Shown: one piece after another, positions 24,175 to 34,824 of the stretch
How the letters are laid out: every line of letters starts with the position of its first letter
How positions within the stretch are numbered: position 1 is the first letter of the stretch
Source of the DNA: Bacteroidales bacterium
Lineage (GTDB): Bacteria; Bacteroidota; Bacteroidia; Bacteroidales; UBA932
Direction: 5' to 3'
NCBI GenBank assembly: GCA_017428245.1
Contig: JAFRRF010000057.1
Location: forward strand, 1-64,000
DNA length: 64,000 bases
Made by a program: the position numbers and the translations under genes
The notes under the pieces: generated by a model
Told to the model about the DNA's origin: nothing
Databases searched by the model: none
What the model saw: only the letters and a program-made list of their open reading frames with translations

Positions 24175-27100
24175 TTAGAAAGTGAATTCAATGCCAAAGG
24201 TGTAGGTCTTTCCGATCGGGGTTTCCCAGCCTCTGGTACCGTATTGGTTGACTTCAGGGTCCGCCTCCTTGTACTTGGCGAACGTCAGGAGGTTGCCGCC
24301 GGTGAAGTACACGCGGAGGTTGTTGACGGAGATCTTCTTCGTCAGGACGGTCGGGAACGTGTAGGAGAGCGTGACGTTCTTCAGACGGATGAACGTGGCG
24401 TCGTGCAGGTGGCGGGAGCTTCGCTGCATGGCATCCTCAAGGTCGGTACCGCGGAGTTTCGGCTCCGTACCGGCCGTGTTGTACTCGGTCCACATGTTCT
24501 GGAAATACTCCTGGGCACGGATACGGTTCCAGTAGTAACCATCGTCGGCTACATCTCGCCAGGCACCGTTGGCAAGCTGGCCGCCGATCTTGTAGTTGAA
24601 GTTCAGCGCAAGGCTCAGGCCCTTCCAGGCCACGTCGGTGTTGATACCGCCGAAGACGAACGGATTGGCATCGCCGATGATCACTTCGTCCGCATCGGTC
24701 AGGTCGTACACGACATTGCGGCCGTCGACCGTGATGTCCTTGTTCTCGTTGTTGGAGTACCACAGGTTGGCACCGGTCGTCGGCTCGACACCGGCCCACT
24801 CGCGACCCCAGAAGGCCAGCGTGGACTCACCCTCGCGATAGATATACTTCGCACGGTCGTCGTCGCCCGTCGGGTCCCACCAGATGATGTCCTGGCCGCC
24901 GTAGAGTTCCGTGACCTTGGATTTCAGGAAGGAACCGTTGATGCCGGCGCTCCAGCGGAAGTTGGAGTTGCGGATGATGTCGCCGTTGAGTTCGAACTCG
25001 ATACCGTGGTTGTTGATGGACCCCACGTTCTGGAGCGTGGAGGAGAAACCGGTGATGTAGGAGATGGGCACGTCCTGCAGCAGGTTCTTGGAATCGCGGT
25101 TGAACCACTCGACGCTGCCGGAGATGCGGTTGTCGAAGAAGCCGAATTCCAAGGCGACGTTGGTCGTGTAGCTCGTCTCCCAGGAGAGGTTGGCGTCGGC
25201 CGCGTTGATCAGGCCGCCGCCCGGGCTTTCCATATATTTATAACCGTAGCCGGCGAGGGAACGCCAGCCATAGTTGCTGCTCGGAAGCGTACCGTTGACA
25301 CCGTAGGAAGCACGGAGACGCAGGTTGCTGATCACGTCCGATCCCTTGAGGAACGGCTCCTCGCTGATGCGCCAGGAACCGGCCACCGACCAGAAGTTAC
25401 CCCAGCGGGAAGCGGAACCGAGGCGGGAGCTGCCGTCACGGCGGAAACTGCCGGAGAGATAGTACCGGTTGTCATAGTTGTATTCCGCACGGGAGAGGAT
25501 GGACATCATCGTGTTGCCCCAGTAGTAGGCATTCGCGTCGAGCGTACCGGCCGTGGCGACCGTATGGAGGGCGCTGACCGGGAGGTCCTTACCGGTGGAA
25601 CGCATGAACTCGGTGTTGTTCTTTTCAGCCTCGAAGCCGACCAGGGCCGCGAAGTTGTGCTTGCCGAAGTCCTTGTTGAAATTGAGGGTCGAGGAGGAGA
25701 CCGTCTTCTGGTAGTCGGTCATCATCTCCGTCACGGAACCGTTGGTCGAAGTACCGTTGAAGTGCTCTGCGCTGTACCAGATGTGGTCGCGGACGCGGGT
25801 GTCGTCGTAGGAGAAGACGGTACGGAAGTTCAGCCAGTCGGTGAACTTGATGGTGGCCGTCTCGCTCACGGCGACCTTGAAGGTCCGGGAGTTGTTCTCC
25901 CACAGGTCGTTGTAGTACAACTGGTTCTGGGCGAGGGAGGCGTAGCGGGCCGTCCACGGATCGCCGGTCTTGTAGTCATCGGGCCAGTAGAGCGGCCACA
26001 ACAGGTTGCGGGTCTGCATGAAGTAGTTGGCACCCGTGCTGCGGGTATCGTTGTAGCCCTGCTTGTTGGTATTGGCCAGGCTCACGTTTGTGGCCAGTTC
26101 AAACCACTTGCCCACTTTCTGGTTGAGGTTCACGCGGCCGCTGATACGGTCGAAGCCGTTCACATAGACACGGCCCTGCTCCTTCGTGTAGGCGAATGAA
26201 GTATAATAGGTACTGTTCTGGGTACCGCCGCTGACGTTCAGGTCATAGGTCTGATAGACGGCCGTGCGGAAGTAAGCGTCGTCCCAGTCGAAGAAGATGA
26301 CATTGCCGGCTGCGTCGGTACGTTTCAGCTTGCCGTCGTCCTTGGCCGTGATCTTGATGTGGCCGTAGCGCTCGGTGTCGTCCTTGGTCAGGTCGTAACC
26401 GAACTGGTTCCACTTGCTGTTCAGCTGGCCGAGGGCGTAGCTGCTGGCATACTCCTGCGTACGGCCCTGCGACATACGGTAGTCCCAGAAAATCTGGTAC
26501 AACATGTCGACGTTGTCCTGCGCGGAAGCCGTCTCGAAGTTGTCGTAGGCCCAGCTGGGCGTCAGACCGACCGATGCACGGAAGGTCACCGTAGGTTTGC
26601 CCTCGCGGCCGCGCTTGGTGTTGATCAGGATGACGCCGTTCGCGGCACGGGAACCGTACAGGGCGGAAGCGGCGGCGTCCTTCAGGACGGTGATGGACTC
26701 GATATCGTTCGAGTTCAGGGTCGCCATCACGTTGTTGGAGGTGTAGATGTAGTCACCCATCTGGCCGGAGTCGCCGGACACCGTCGGGACACCGTCGATG
26801 ACGTAGAGCGGCTCGTTGGATGCGTTCATGGAACCGATACCGCGGATGCGGATGGCAGAAGCCGAACCGACCTGGCCGGACGACTGCGTGATCTGCATGC
26901 CGGCGACCTTGCCGTTGAGCGCCTGTTCGAAGGAAACGGCAGGGACGTCCTTGATGGCGTCCTGTTTCACCACGGAAGCCGCGCCGGTGTAGGTTCCTTT
27001 CTTGGCGGTACCATAGGCCACGACGATGGTTTCTTCCAGGGCCTCCGCATTGGGAGACATTGCCGCGTCGATGACCGAGCGGCCTGCCACCTGGACCTCA

Positions 27101-27340
27101 AGGTCGTTGAAGCCGATGGAGGAGAAAACCAGAATAGCATTGGACGGCACGTTGTTCAGAACATACGTACCGTTCTCATTCGACGCAACCAACACCCGTC
27201 ATCGTACCCTTCACCACGACACTGGCGAAGGGAATGGGCGATCCGTCTTGTGAAGAAGTCACCTTGCCGGTAACCCGGATTTGCGCGAAAGCCGTGCTGC
27301 AGAGGAGCACCATCAGCGCAATGGTCAATAGTTTCTTCAT
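24175..27340 (-). CDS. SusC/RagA TonB-dependent transporter, frameshifted near its N-terminus
   Basis: The main frame (24175-27195) encodes about 1006 residues: part of the CarboxypepD_reg-like domain, the plug (YVIDGVPTVSG, SALYGSRAANGVILI) and the 22-strand barrel ending TYTFGIEFTF. It has no signal peptide in that frame. A different frame upstream, from the ATG at 27340, encodes MKKLLTIALMVLLCSTAFAQ and continues through SVVVKGTMTGV, closely matching the paralogue at 27568. It then runs into a stop. One base too many near 27187-27195 (GGTGTTGGTTGCG) explains the break. I give the whole gene as one feature. It is either a sequencing error, a true pseudogene or a switchable site. A -7 box TAATTTTG lies at 27414-27421. 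Confidence 0.85.
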
Positions 27341-27567
27341 AAGCGTTTTTTGGTTAAATTATGGTTGATTAAGTGTGTGTGCGGCGTTTTTTCAACAAAA
27401 CCAGTGGTAAATACAAAATTAAGCATAAAAATTTGGATTTTTAAAAAAACCATAACACAAAAGAATGGAAAAACAAACTGTTTTTTTTCTTAAATTTGTA
27501 GAGTACTTGGAGGTCACAAATCAACCATTCATACTTAATCATTTCACACATCACAAACCATCTGCTT
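27341..27567. promoter_or_regulatory. divergent regulatory region between the two SusC genes
   Basis: 227 very AT-rich bases with a -7 box for each side: TAATTTTG on the minus strand (27414-27421) and TAAATTTG on the plus strand (27491-27498). Neither has a clean -33 TTTG, which would fit promoters that need an activator. No regulator gene (SusR, ECF sigma/anti-sigma, hybrid two-component) is present in the window beside them. Confidence 0.5.
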
Positions 27568-30500
27568 ATGAAGAAACTATTCACAGCGGCGATCCTGGTG
27601 CTCCTTTGCTGCACCGCTTTCGCACAGAACCGGGTGACCGGACGCGTCACCTCTTCAGAAGATGGAAACGGAATCCCGTTTGCCAGTGTCGTGGTGAAGG
27701 GGACAATGAACGGCGTAGCCACGGACGACGACGGTTACTTTACGCTGACCAACGTCGCACGCGGAGCCGTTCTGGAGTTTTCATCGGTCGGTTTCCTCAC
27801 CCAGGAAGTCCAGTATGACGGCCAGTCTCCGGTCAATGTCATCCTCGCTTTCGACAGGGAATCCCTCGACGAGGCTATGGTCGTGGCTTATGGCACGGTC
27901 AAAAAAGGATCCTATTCAGGATCCGCGGCCGTCGTCAAGCAGGAGTCCATCAAAGATGCTCCGGTTGTAAGCTTCGAACAGGTCCTGGCTGGTAAGGCCC
28001 CCGGCGTACAGGTAGCCTCCTACTCCGGCCAGCCTGGTGCGGATACGGATATCTCCATCCGTGGTTTCGGTTCCTTCAATGCCGGCAACCAGCCGCTCTA
28101 CGTCATCGACGGTGTGCCCGCCACCAGCGGCGACCGGGCCTGGGGTAACCTGTCCATCGGTTCGATGAACTTCCTCAACCCGGGCGACATCGAGTCCATC
28201 ACCATCCTGAAGGATGCCGCGGCCGCTTCGCTCTACGGTTCCCGTGCATCCAACGGTGTGATCCTGATCACCACCAAGAAGGGTAAAGCCGGCAAGATTA
28301 CCACCAACTTCAAGGCAAACGCCGGTTTCTCCTACTTCGCTTACGACAACTACCCGCTCTGTAACGATGCGGAAACCGAGATGATGCACCGTATGGCATG
28401 GACCAACTATGCCAACGACAATCCTTCTTCCTGGAGCAGTTATGGCAGCGTCGAAGCCTATGTGGACGCCAAGGTTGCCAGCAACTATCCTGCAAAGGAT
28501 GAAAGCAAATACATCTACAAGGACTGGGAGGACGTTCTCTTCCGTACGGGTATCGCCCAGAACTACGAACTGAGCCTCACGGGCGGCGGCGACCGGGGAA
28601 AGGTCTATGCTTCGGTCGGCTGGACCGACCAGCAGGGCGTGGTGGTCATCGACTACCTGAAGCGTTTCTCCACCACCATCAACGCCGAGGCGAAAGTCAC
28701 CGACTGGCTCTCCGTGGGCGCTACCAGCCAGTATTCCTGGCAGTACCAGAACGGCCAGCAGGACGGCTGGGCCTCGAAAGACAACCCGTTCTTCATCTGG
28801 AAGGTGGTCCTCAACGAGCGCTGGCCTTATGCCTATAAGGATACGGGCGACCTCTACCTCGATACCTGGAGCCCCAGCTTCTCGACCGTCAACCCGGTGC
28901 CGACCTATGACAAACAGATCAACGACGCCTGGCAGAACCGTGTCCTCCTCAAGGGTTGGGCTGAAATCAAATTCACCGATTTCCTGCGTCTCAAATCGAC
29001 GATCAGCGAAGACTGGCTCTACATCCACGACCGTTTCGGCTGGCTCTACGGACACCCGAACTTCTATGCCTACAGTGACACCGGCGGTTATATGGCCGAC
29101 CACCACTTCAACATCCGTCGCCTGGTCAGCTCCACGACCCTGAATTTCGACAAGACGTTCGGTGCCCATCACATCGCGGCCATGGCCGGCTGGGAGGCTG
29201 AAGAGGAAAACTATGAAGAATCCGTCGTCAACAAGATCGACTTCTCCTATATGGGTGCGACCCAGTCGGTCCTGGCGACGAATTTCGACGACGGCTACAC
29301 CTACACCAGCCGGTATTCCCTGCTTTCCGCCCTGGGCAGCCTGAGCTATGACTACGATGCCCGTTATTACCTGACCGGTACGTTCCGCCGCGACGGTTCC
29401 TCGAAACTCGCACCGGAAACCCGCTGGGGTAACTTCTGGTCCGTATCCGGATCGTGGCGCTTCTCCAACGAGCCGTTCCTCAAGAACTTGTCCTGGCTGA
29501 CCGACGCCAAGATCCGTGCTTCCTACGGTACCTCCGGTACGCTTCCGTCGAACTATTACGGCTATATGTCCGTGTACAACTATACGAATTACGGCAGCAA
29601 CGGCGCCAGCTATCCGGCCAACCTGGCCAACTCCGACCTTTCCTGGGAAAAGAACAAAAACTGGAACATCGGTCTGGACGCCATCCTCTTCGATTTCGCC
29701 AACATCACGGTGGAATACTTCAACAAGCTGACCACCGACCTGCTCCTCGACGCGACGGTTCCTTCGACCACCGGTTTCACCTCCACGCTGATGAACATCG
29801 GCTCGATGGTCAACCGGGGCTGGGAAATCTCCGTGGGCTTCGATATCCTTCGCAACAAGAACGGTTGGAATCTCTCGGTAGGCGCCAACTGGTCGCACGT
29901 CCACAACGAGGTGCTCGCCCTTTCCGAGGAAGGTGAATCCATCGTGGATACGCCGTACGTATGGCAGCAGGGCTATTCCTTCTACCAGTACCGTACCCGT
30001 TATTATCTGGGAGTATGCCAGGAAGACAATTACATGGGCAACAGCCGCCTGAAAGCCGGTAACCCGATGTATGCCGAGGGTTCCTACTATGAGCAGGGCG
30101 AAATCGCCGACCAGACCGTGGTACTCAAGAACGGTACCGTGATCCAGGAAGGCAGCCCGGTTCCCGAGGACACCTGGAACTTCTATCCGACCAACCGCAA
30201 CAACTCCAGCAATATGATCCTGGAAGGAATGACCGCCATTCCGAAGGGCTTCGGCGGTTTCAATATGAACGTTGGCTGGAAGGGGCTCAGTCTCGACATG
30301 GCCTGGTCGTACAAGTACGGCCACTACATCTGGGATGAAGGCGTGGAGCAGATGGAGAGCGACGGTTACTACGACTTCCACCGCAACATCGCCAAGGACC
30401 AGCTGAATGCCTGGACGCCGTCCAATACGAACACCGACGTCCCGCGCCGTATCCGCGACAACGGACAGGGCGGCTACTATTATTCCAGCCGATACCTCAA

Positions 30501-30726
30501 GAGAGGCGACTTCCTCCGTCTGAAGAATGTCACCCTTTCCTATAACCTGCCCCGGAACTTCAGCAACAAGCTGAGCATGAGCAACGCCCGTCTTTATGTG
30601 GCTGCAGCCAACCTGCTCACTTTCTCCGGTCTGAACATCGACCCGGAAATCAAGTCGAATGGTTACTACTACTATACGATGCCGGCCATGCGGACCGTAA
30701 CCATTGGTCTCGACCTGACATTCTAA
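27568..30726 (+). CDS. SusC/RagA family TonB-dependent transporter
   Basis: 1052 residues, full length. Signal peptide MKKLFTAAILVLLCCTAFAQ, CarboxypepD_reg-like domain (residues 22-100), a region with AMVVAYGTVKKG typical of SusC, then the plug (YVIDGVPATSG, ASLYGSRASNGVILITTKKG) and the barrel ending TVTIGLDLTF. It imports bound ligands across the outer membrane with TonB energy. Its N-terminus is nearly identical in layout to the frameshifted paralogue that diverges from it, while the barrel regions differ, so the two probably take different ligands. The SusD gene follows after 21 bases. Confidence 0.96.
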   Translation: MKKLFTAAILVLLCCTAFAQNRVTGRVTSSEDGNGIPFASVVVKGTMNGVATDDDGYFTLTNVARGAVLEFSSVGFLTQEVQYDGQSPVNVILAFDRESLDEAMVVAYGTVKKGSYSGSAAVVKQESIKDAPVVSFEQVLAGKAPGVQVASYSGQPGADTDISIRGFGSFNAGNQPLYVIDGVPATSGDRAWGNLSIGSMNFLNPGDIESITILKDAAAASLYGSRASNGVILITTKKGKAGKITTNFKANAGFSYFAYDNYPLCNDAETEMMHRMAWTNYANDNPSSWSSYGSVEAYVDAKVASNYPAKDESKYIYKDWEDVLFRTGIAQNYELSLTGGGDRGKVYASVGWTDQQGVVVIDYLKRFSTTINAEAKVTDWLSVGATSQYSWQYQNGQQDGWASKDNPFFIWKVVLNERWPYAYKDTGDLYLDTWSPSFSTVNPVPTYDKQINDAWQNRVLLKGWAEIKFTDFLRLKSTISEDWLYIHDRFGWLYGHPNFYAYSDTGGYMADHHFNIRRLVSSTTLNFDKTFGAHHIAAMAGWEAEEENYEESVVNKIDFSYMGATQSVLATNFDDGYTYTSRYSLLSALGSLSYDYDARYYLTGTFRRDGSSKLAPETRWGNFWSVSGSWRFSNEPFLKNLSWLTDAKIRASYGTSGTLPSNYYGYMSVYNYTNYGSNGASYPANLANSDLSWEKNKNWNIGLDAILFDFANITVEYFNKLTTDLLLDATVPSTTGFTSTLMNIGSMVNRGWEISVGFDILRNKNGWNLSVGANWSHVHNEVLALSEEGESIVDTPYVWQQGYSFYQYRTRYYLGVCQEDNYMGNSRLKAGNPMYAEGSYYEQGEIADQTVVLKNGTVIQEGSPVPEDTWNFYPTNRNNSSNMILEGMTAIPKGFGGFNMNVGWKGLSLDMAWSYKYGHYIWDEGVEQMESDGYYDFHRNIAKDQLNAWTPSNTNTDVPRRIRDNGQGGYYYSSRYLKRGDFLRLKNVTLSYNLPRNFSNKLSMSNARLYVAAANLLTFSGLNIDPEIKSNGYYYYTMPAMRTVTIGLDLTF

Positions 30727-30747
30727 ACCCGCTTACCTTTGAAAGAT

Positions 30748-32226
30748 ATGAAGAATTCTATCAGACATATTGCGATCCTGGCGGTCCTCCTGTTCAGCCT
30801 GACCGCCTGCGAAGGGTTCCTGGACACCGTTCCGACCAGCTCCGTGGTGGACAAGAACGCGATGGTGACGCTCGCCGACGCGGGCGTAGCCTGCAACGGC
30901 CTCTACACGCCGCTGAAGTACTATACCCTCTATGGTACCTATATTCCATATATGGGCGACCTGCGGGCCGACAACATCTACCCGCGCATGTCCGACGGAA
31001 CCGGCGCGGTCATCTACACCTGGCAGTACGAATCCACCCAGAGTTCCTATTTCGGAACGCTGTGGGAGAACTACTACAACGTGATCATGCGCTGCAACAC
31101 GTTCATCGAGAACATCGATGCCTGCGACGCTTCCAGCACCAGTGAAATCGCCAGGAAGAACGACTATACCGGACAGGCCTATGCCGTGCGCGCACTCTGC
31201 TATTTCGACCTGGCCCGCCTCTATGGCCAGACCTACACCTACGACAACGGCGCTTCGCTCGGTGCCGTGCTGCTCACCGAAACCGTCGGTCCGAAAGAGG
31301 CCCGTCTGCCGCGCAGCACTGTGGCACAGACCTACGAGCAGGTCCTCTCCGACCTGACCACGGCCAAAGGCCTGCTGTCGAGAGACCCCAACCTCGGTCA
31401 CTTCAACTACTGGGCCGCCCGCCTGCTTGAAGCCCGCGTCTATCTCTATATGGGCAAGAACGCCGAGGCCCTTGCTGCGGCGACCGACGTGATCAACAAC
31501 TCGCCGTACCGTATGGTCAGCGGCGACGGATACGCCAACTACTGGGGCCGTGAGGGCGACATGGAATCCGTGCTCGAACTGCTGGTTTCCGTGCTGGGCG
31601 ATATTGACTCGGACGGTGGTTTCTACACGATTTACCACAATATGTGGTTCGACGACCCGAACAGCGGCGCCAGCCTGATTCCGACCCTGAAGTGGCGCAA
31701 CCTCTTCAAGGATACGCCGAACGACGTACGCGGCCAGATGATCCAGTACGACGACCCTGTGACGGGTGCCAAGAAATCGGGTGAATACTGGCTCCGCAAG
31801 TTCATCGGCAACAAGGACCAGGGCTACACCTTCCGCCGCAACAATCCGCGTGTGATGCGTATCACTGAGGCCTACCTGATTGCCGCAGAGGCGGCTCTGG
31901 CAGGCGGCAACACCGCCGATGCCAGCCGTTACCTCAACGCCGTCCGCAAACGCGCCGACGCCACGGCGACCGATGTGACAGCAACGGCCGAACTCATCCA
32001 GATCGAGCGCCAGAAGGAATTCATCGGCGAAGGCCACCGCTTCTTCGATGTGATGCGTACCGGCGGTACGATCACCAGCGATGCGAGCGACCCGCACGAA
32101 TTCCGCAGCGGTTCGGCATACACGCACACCCTGAAGGCTGGCGACGCGAAAGCCGTGATGCCGATCTCCAGCGATGAACGCGTGTCTTATCCTGAACTCC
32201 AGCAGAATCCAGGCTATAAGGAATGA
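30748..32226 (+). CDS. SusD/RagB family surface lipoprotein
   Basis: 492 residues. The start at MKNSIRHIAILAVLLF leads to lipobox SLTAC followed by EGFLDTVPTSS. An in-frame TTG 9 bases earlier was not used. SusD helices (GQAYAVRALCYFDLARLYGQTY) and the C-terminal signature (RQKEFIGEGHRFFDVMRTGG, ending YPELQQNPGYKE) are present. It is the partner of the SusC just upstream. No hydrolase follows, because the operon ends in a convergent 13-base overlap with the OstA-like gene. Confidence 0.95.
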   Translation: MKNSIRHIAILAVLLFSLTACEGFLDTVPTSSVVDKNAMVTLADAGVACNGLYTPLKYYTLYGTYIPYMGDLRADNIYPRMSDGTGAVIYTWQYESTQSSYFGTLWENYYNVIMRCNTFIENIDACDASSTSEIARKNDYTGQAYAVRALCYFDLARLYGQTYTYDNGASLGAVLLTETVGPKEARLPRSTVAQTYEQVLSDLTTAKGLLSRDPNLGHFNYWAARLLEARVYLYMGKNAEALAAATDVINNSPYRMVSGDGYANYWGREGDMESVLELLVSVLGDIDSDGGFYTIYHNMWFDDPNSGASLIPTLKWRNLFKDTPNDVRGQMIQYDDPVTGAKKSGEYWLRKFIGNKDQGYTFRRNNPRVMRITEAYLIAAEAALAGGNTADASRYLNAVRKRADATATDVTATAELIQIERQKEFIGEGHRFFDVMRTGGTITSDASDPHEFRSGSAYTHTLKAGDAKAVMPISSDERVSYPELQQNPGYKE

Positions 32227-34823
32227 TTCTTTCTAGCCAATCTTCTGGCTAACCGAGCAGCACGCCGCGCCTCGCGGCGTGCTTTTCTTTCGGCACGCCG
32301 CAGGGCGCGCTTCTCGGCACGAGACAACTGTTCGGTGTGAATCACCGTTTCGGGAGACGCCGCGGCGACCTCCTCTTCTTTCTTTTCGATGCGCTCGATC
32401 CGCTCGGGACGTTCCGTCACCGACACTGCCGCTTTTTCCGGCATTACAGGCGTTTCCGGAACAAAGGCGGACGAATCGCGGACTGCGATCGTATCACGGG
32501 CCGGTTCTTCCTGAACGGCCACCGTATCCGGCTGCTCGCGCATAGGTGCCTCAAGCCGCTTGGCGGCAATCGAATCGATGGCAAAGCGGATCATCGAATC
32601 GCGGATCTGGTCGATGATCTCCTGGTTCGGCTCTATGCCTTCCGCTATCAGGCGGGCGTTCATTTGAGACAGGCTGTCCGCCAAAGCGGCGGATACGGCC
32701 TCGAGCGCAGCCAGCGAGTCGGCCTCCGCCTGCTTGCGCATCTGTTCAGCCCGTTTTTCCGCATCGAGTTTTTCGAACAACTTGTACATATAGTTGTCGA
32801 AATACTTGTTTGTCTCCCTGTACGACGGCTTCCGCATCGTTTCGTACTTCGAACGCTCCGATTCACGGATCCGACGCTGTGTGATGCTCCTGCGGGATAC
32901 GGGCCGCTCATCACCCCGCCACTTGAAATCCTTGAGCCGTTGTTTTTCGACGGGCAGCTCGCCTACCGGATAGGCATCGCTCTTGATCGACTCGACGTAG
33001 AGCATCCGCTGCGCAGTTCCGTCCTTGAGGGCGGCTGTCAGCGACTTGGATTCCTTGACGTTGATGGTCGTGATCACACTATCCTCGACCATATAGAAAA
33101 TGGCGGACACTCCGCCCAAGGCGTCGAAGCGGTAGATTTTGTTGTCACGGAAATAGCCCAGCATTTCCGTACTCTTGATTTGGTTGTAATGGACGCTGTC
33201 CCGCTCAGAGATCAGCCAGGCATTGGTAATCATACTGCCCCGGTCGAGGCTTCCGTCTTTCATCAGAAGTTGCATCTCATCGGCCGAGAGCTGATTATGG
33301 ACTTCGTTCCACAGCACGGGCGAACCATAGAGCCGCGCGATGGAGTCAAGCTCCGTGAACACCATCGAATCGCAGGCGGCCTGCAGGTCGCTGCGGTACA
33401 TCCGGACCTTGTTCCAGGCCTTGACATATCGGATCAGCGTGGAATCGGCCGGCGGCGCGGCAAGCGAATCGACGGGTGCTGACAGGGAATCAGCGGCGGC
33501 GACGGCCGAGGAATCGTCCGGCGGCATCAAGGCGACGGAAATCAGGGAATCGACGGCCTGTCGGGAGGAACGGATCGAATCGGGCGCCGCCGCCAGCGAA
33601 TCGAGCAGACCGACCGTCACCAGCGAATCAAGCCGGGCCAGCGCTGCCAGCGAGTCGGCCTCCGCCTGCTTCTGCTTCTCCACCCATTCCGGAGGGAGTT
33701 TGCCCGCATCGCGCATTTTCTTGATCCGTTCCTGCTCCCGCTGGACAGCCTCCTCTTCCCGTTTTTTGGCCAGCGCATCGTACATGATATCTTCCAGCCG
33801 CTTTTTCGACTCCGTTATCTCCTCTTCCGGGATGCTGCAACGCGGCAGGGCATACACGTAGAACGTATCGGCCCGGGTATACAGCGTGTCCACTTCGTGA
33901 TTTTCGTTCTCACCGTAATAGACGATCGCCGGATTATCGGTCAGCAGTCCGCGGTCGGACGTGCTGTCGGTCGCCGGCACATACTGGAGATGGTCGCCCA
34001 TATAGATGCTCTTGTTGGTGGTATCCAGCACCTGGGCATCCTTGTACAGGTCGGCCGCACCGTCGTTCTGGTAATAATATACTTCTCCGGCCCAGGCCTC
34101 ATACGAGGGATCGAACATAAACACCTTATCCGTGAAATAGATGATCTTCTGCTGCCGGTCATACCAGCCATCGTCGGCACGCAGGAAGCCGTTGTCCCGC
34201 CAGAGATGGGTGTTGCGTCCGAAAAAGGCCTTCTCCTGCTCCGAAAAATAGCGCATCCACAGGGTTTTGACCTCGATCGAATCCATATAGAGTTCCACCT
34301 GCTCCTCGAAGAAGAACATACTCTCCTTTCCGTCGTAGGTGCCGCGGCGGCTTTCAATCACATTGCCGTCCTTGCTCTTGAGCGAACCGCCGCTGTCGAA
34401 GACGGCCACGCTGTCCTTGGTGTTGTAGATGAGCTTGTCGGTGCGGAGGGTATTCCCATCCTTGTCGAAAAGTTCCACAAGAGGCCCGCGGAACTGGGCT
34501 TTGTTCTCGTCAATCCAGTAGAACATCTGCTCGCTCTTGAGCATCGTGTTGTTCTGGATGATCTGTACGTTGCCGTAGGCTTCGATGAAACGGGAATCTA
34601 CGTTCCAGGAAGCGGAGTCGCAAAGAAGATAGGTATCGTTGTGCAGGAACCGGGCATGCCCCTTGACCAGGCGGTAATGCATTCCGAAGCGTTCGTACTG
34701 CTCCGCCCGTTCGGCCTGGACAAGCCGGAAAAGGCTGTCCGACGGCGAACCTTGCCCCCGGAGCAGCGGACTGCTGAACAACAGCAGCAGCGCCGCGATC
34801 AGAAACCTGCCGCGGCGGCCCAT
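32214..34823 (-). CDS. OstA-like LPS-transport family protein
   Basis: 869 residues. The start MGRRGRFLIAALLLLF follows the surA stop by one base. After the signal peptide, residues 30-340 have the OstA/LptA-type beta-jellyroll repeats (FLHNDTYLLCDSASW, ESRRGTYDGKESMFFFEEQV, FLRADDGWYD). This is the Bacteroidota OstA-like protein, thought to act in LPS or lipid transfer to the outer membrane. Two features are odd. The first is a long Ala/Asp/Ser/Leu-rich section (about 395-500) with repeated ADSLAAL, AVDSLIS and PVDSLAAP units. The second is a very basic C-terminus (residues 835-869: RAEKRALRRAERKARREARR). It overlaps the convergent SusD gene by 13 bases. Pairing with SurA supports an envelope biogenesis role. 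Confidence 0.85.
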   Translation of the reverse strand: MGRRGRFLIAALLLLFSSPLLRGQGSPSDSLFRLVQAERAEQYERFGMHYRLVKGHARFLHNDTYLLCDSASWNVDSRFIEAYGNVQIIQNNTMLKSEQMFYWIDENKAQFRGPLVELFDKDGNTLRTDKLIYNTKDSVAVFDSGGSLKSKDGNVIESRRGTYDGKESMFFFEEQVELYMDSIEVKTLWMRYFSEQEKAFFGRNTHLWRDNGFLRADDGWYDRQQKIIYFTDKVFMFDPSYEAWAGEVYYYQNDGAADLYKDAQVLDTTNKSIYMGDHLQYVPATDSTSDRGLLTDNPAIVYYGENENHEVDTLYTRADTFYVYALPRCSIPEEEITESKKRLEDIMYDALAKKREEEAVQREQERIKKMRDAGKLPPEWVEKQKQAEADSLAALARLDSLVTVGLLDSLAAAPDSIRSSRQAVDSLISVALMPPDDSSAVAAADSLSAPVDSLAAPPADSTLIRYVKAWNKVRMYRSDLQAACDSMVFTELDSIARLYGSPVLWNEVHNQLSADEMQLLMKDGSLDRGSMITNAWLISERDSVHYNQIKSTEMLGYFRDNKIYRFDALGGVSAIFYMVEDSVITTINVKESKSLTAALKDGTAQRMLYVESIKSDAYPVGELPVEKQRLKDFKWRGDERPVSRRSITQRRIRESERSKYETMRKPSYRETNKYFDNYMYKLFEKLDAEKRAEQMRKQAEADSLAALEAVSAALADSLSQMNARLIAEGIEPNQEIIDQIRDSMIRFAIDSIAAKRLEAPMREQPDTVAVQEEPARDTIAVRDSSAFVPETPVMPEKAAVSVTERPERIERIEKKEEEVAAASPETVIHTEQLSRAEKRALRRAERKARREARRAARLARRLARKNHSL

Positions 34824-34824
34824 A

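Noticed and set aside
22777-26199. 1140-residue frame antisense to the SusD and SusC genes
   Set aside because: It crosses the boundary of two real genes on the other strand and has shadow composition.
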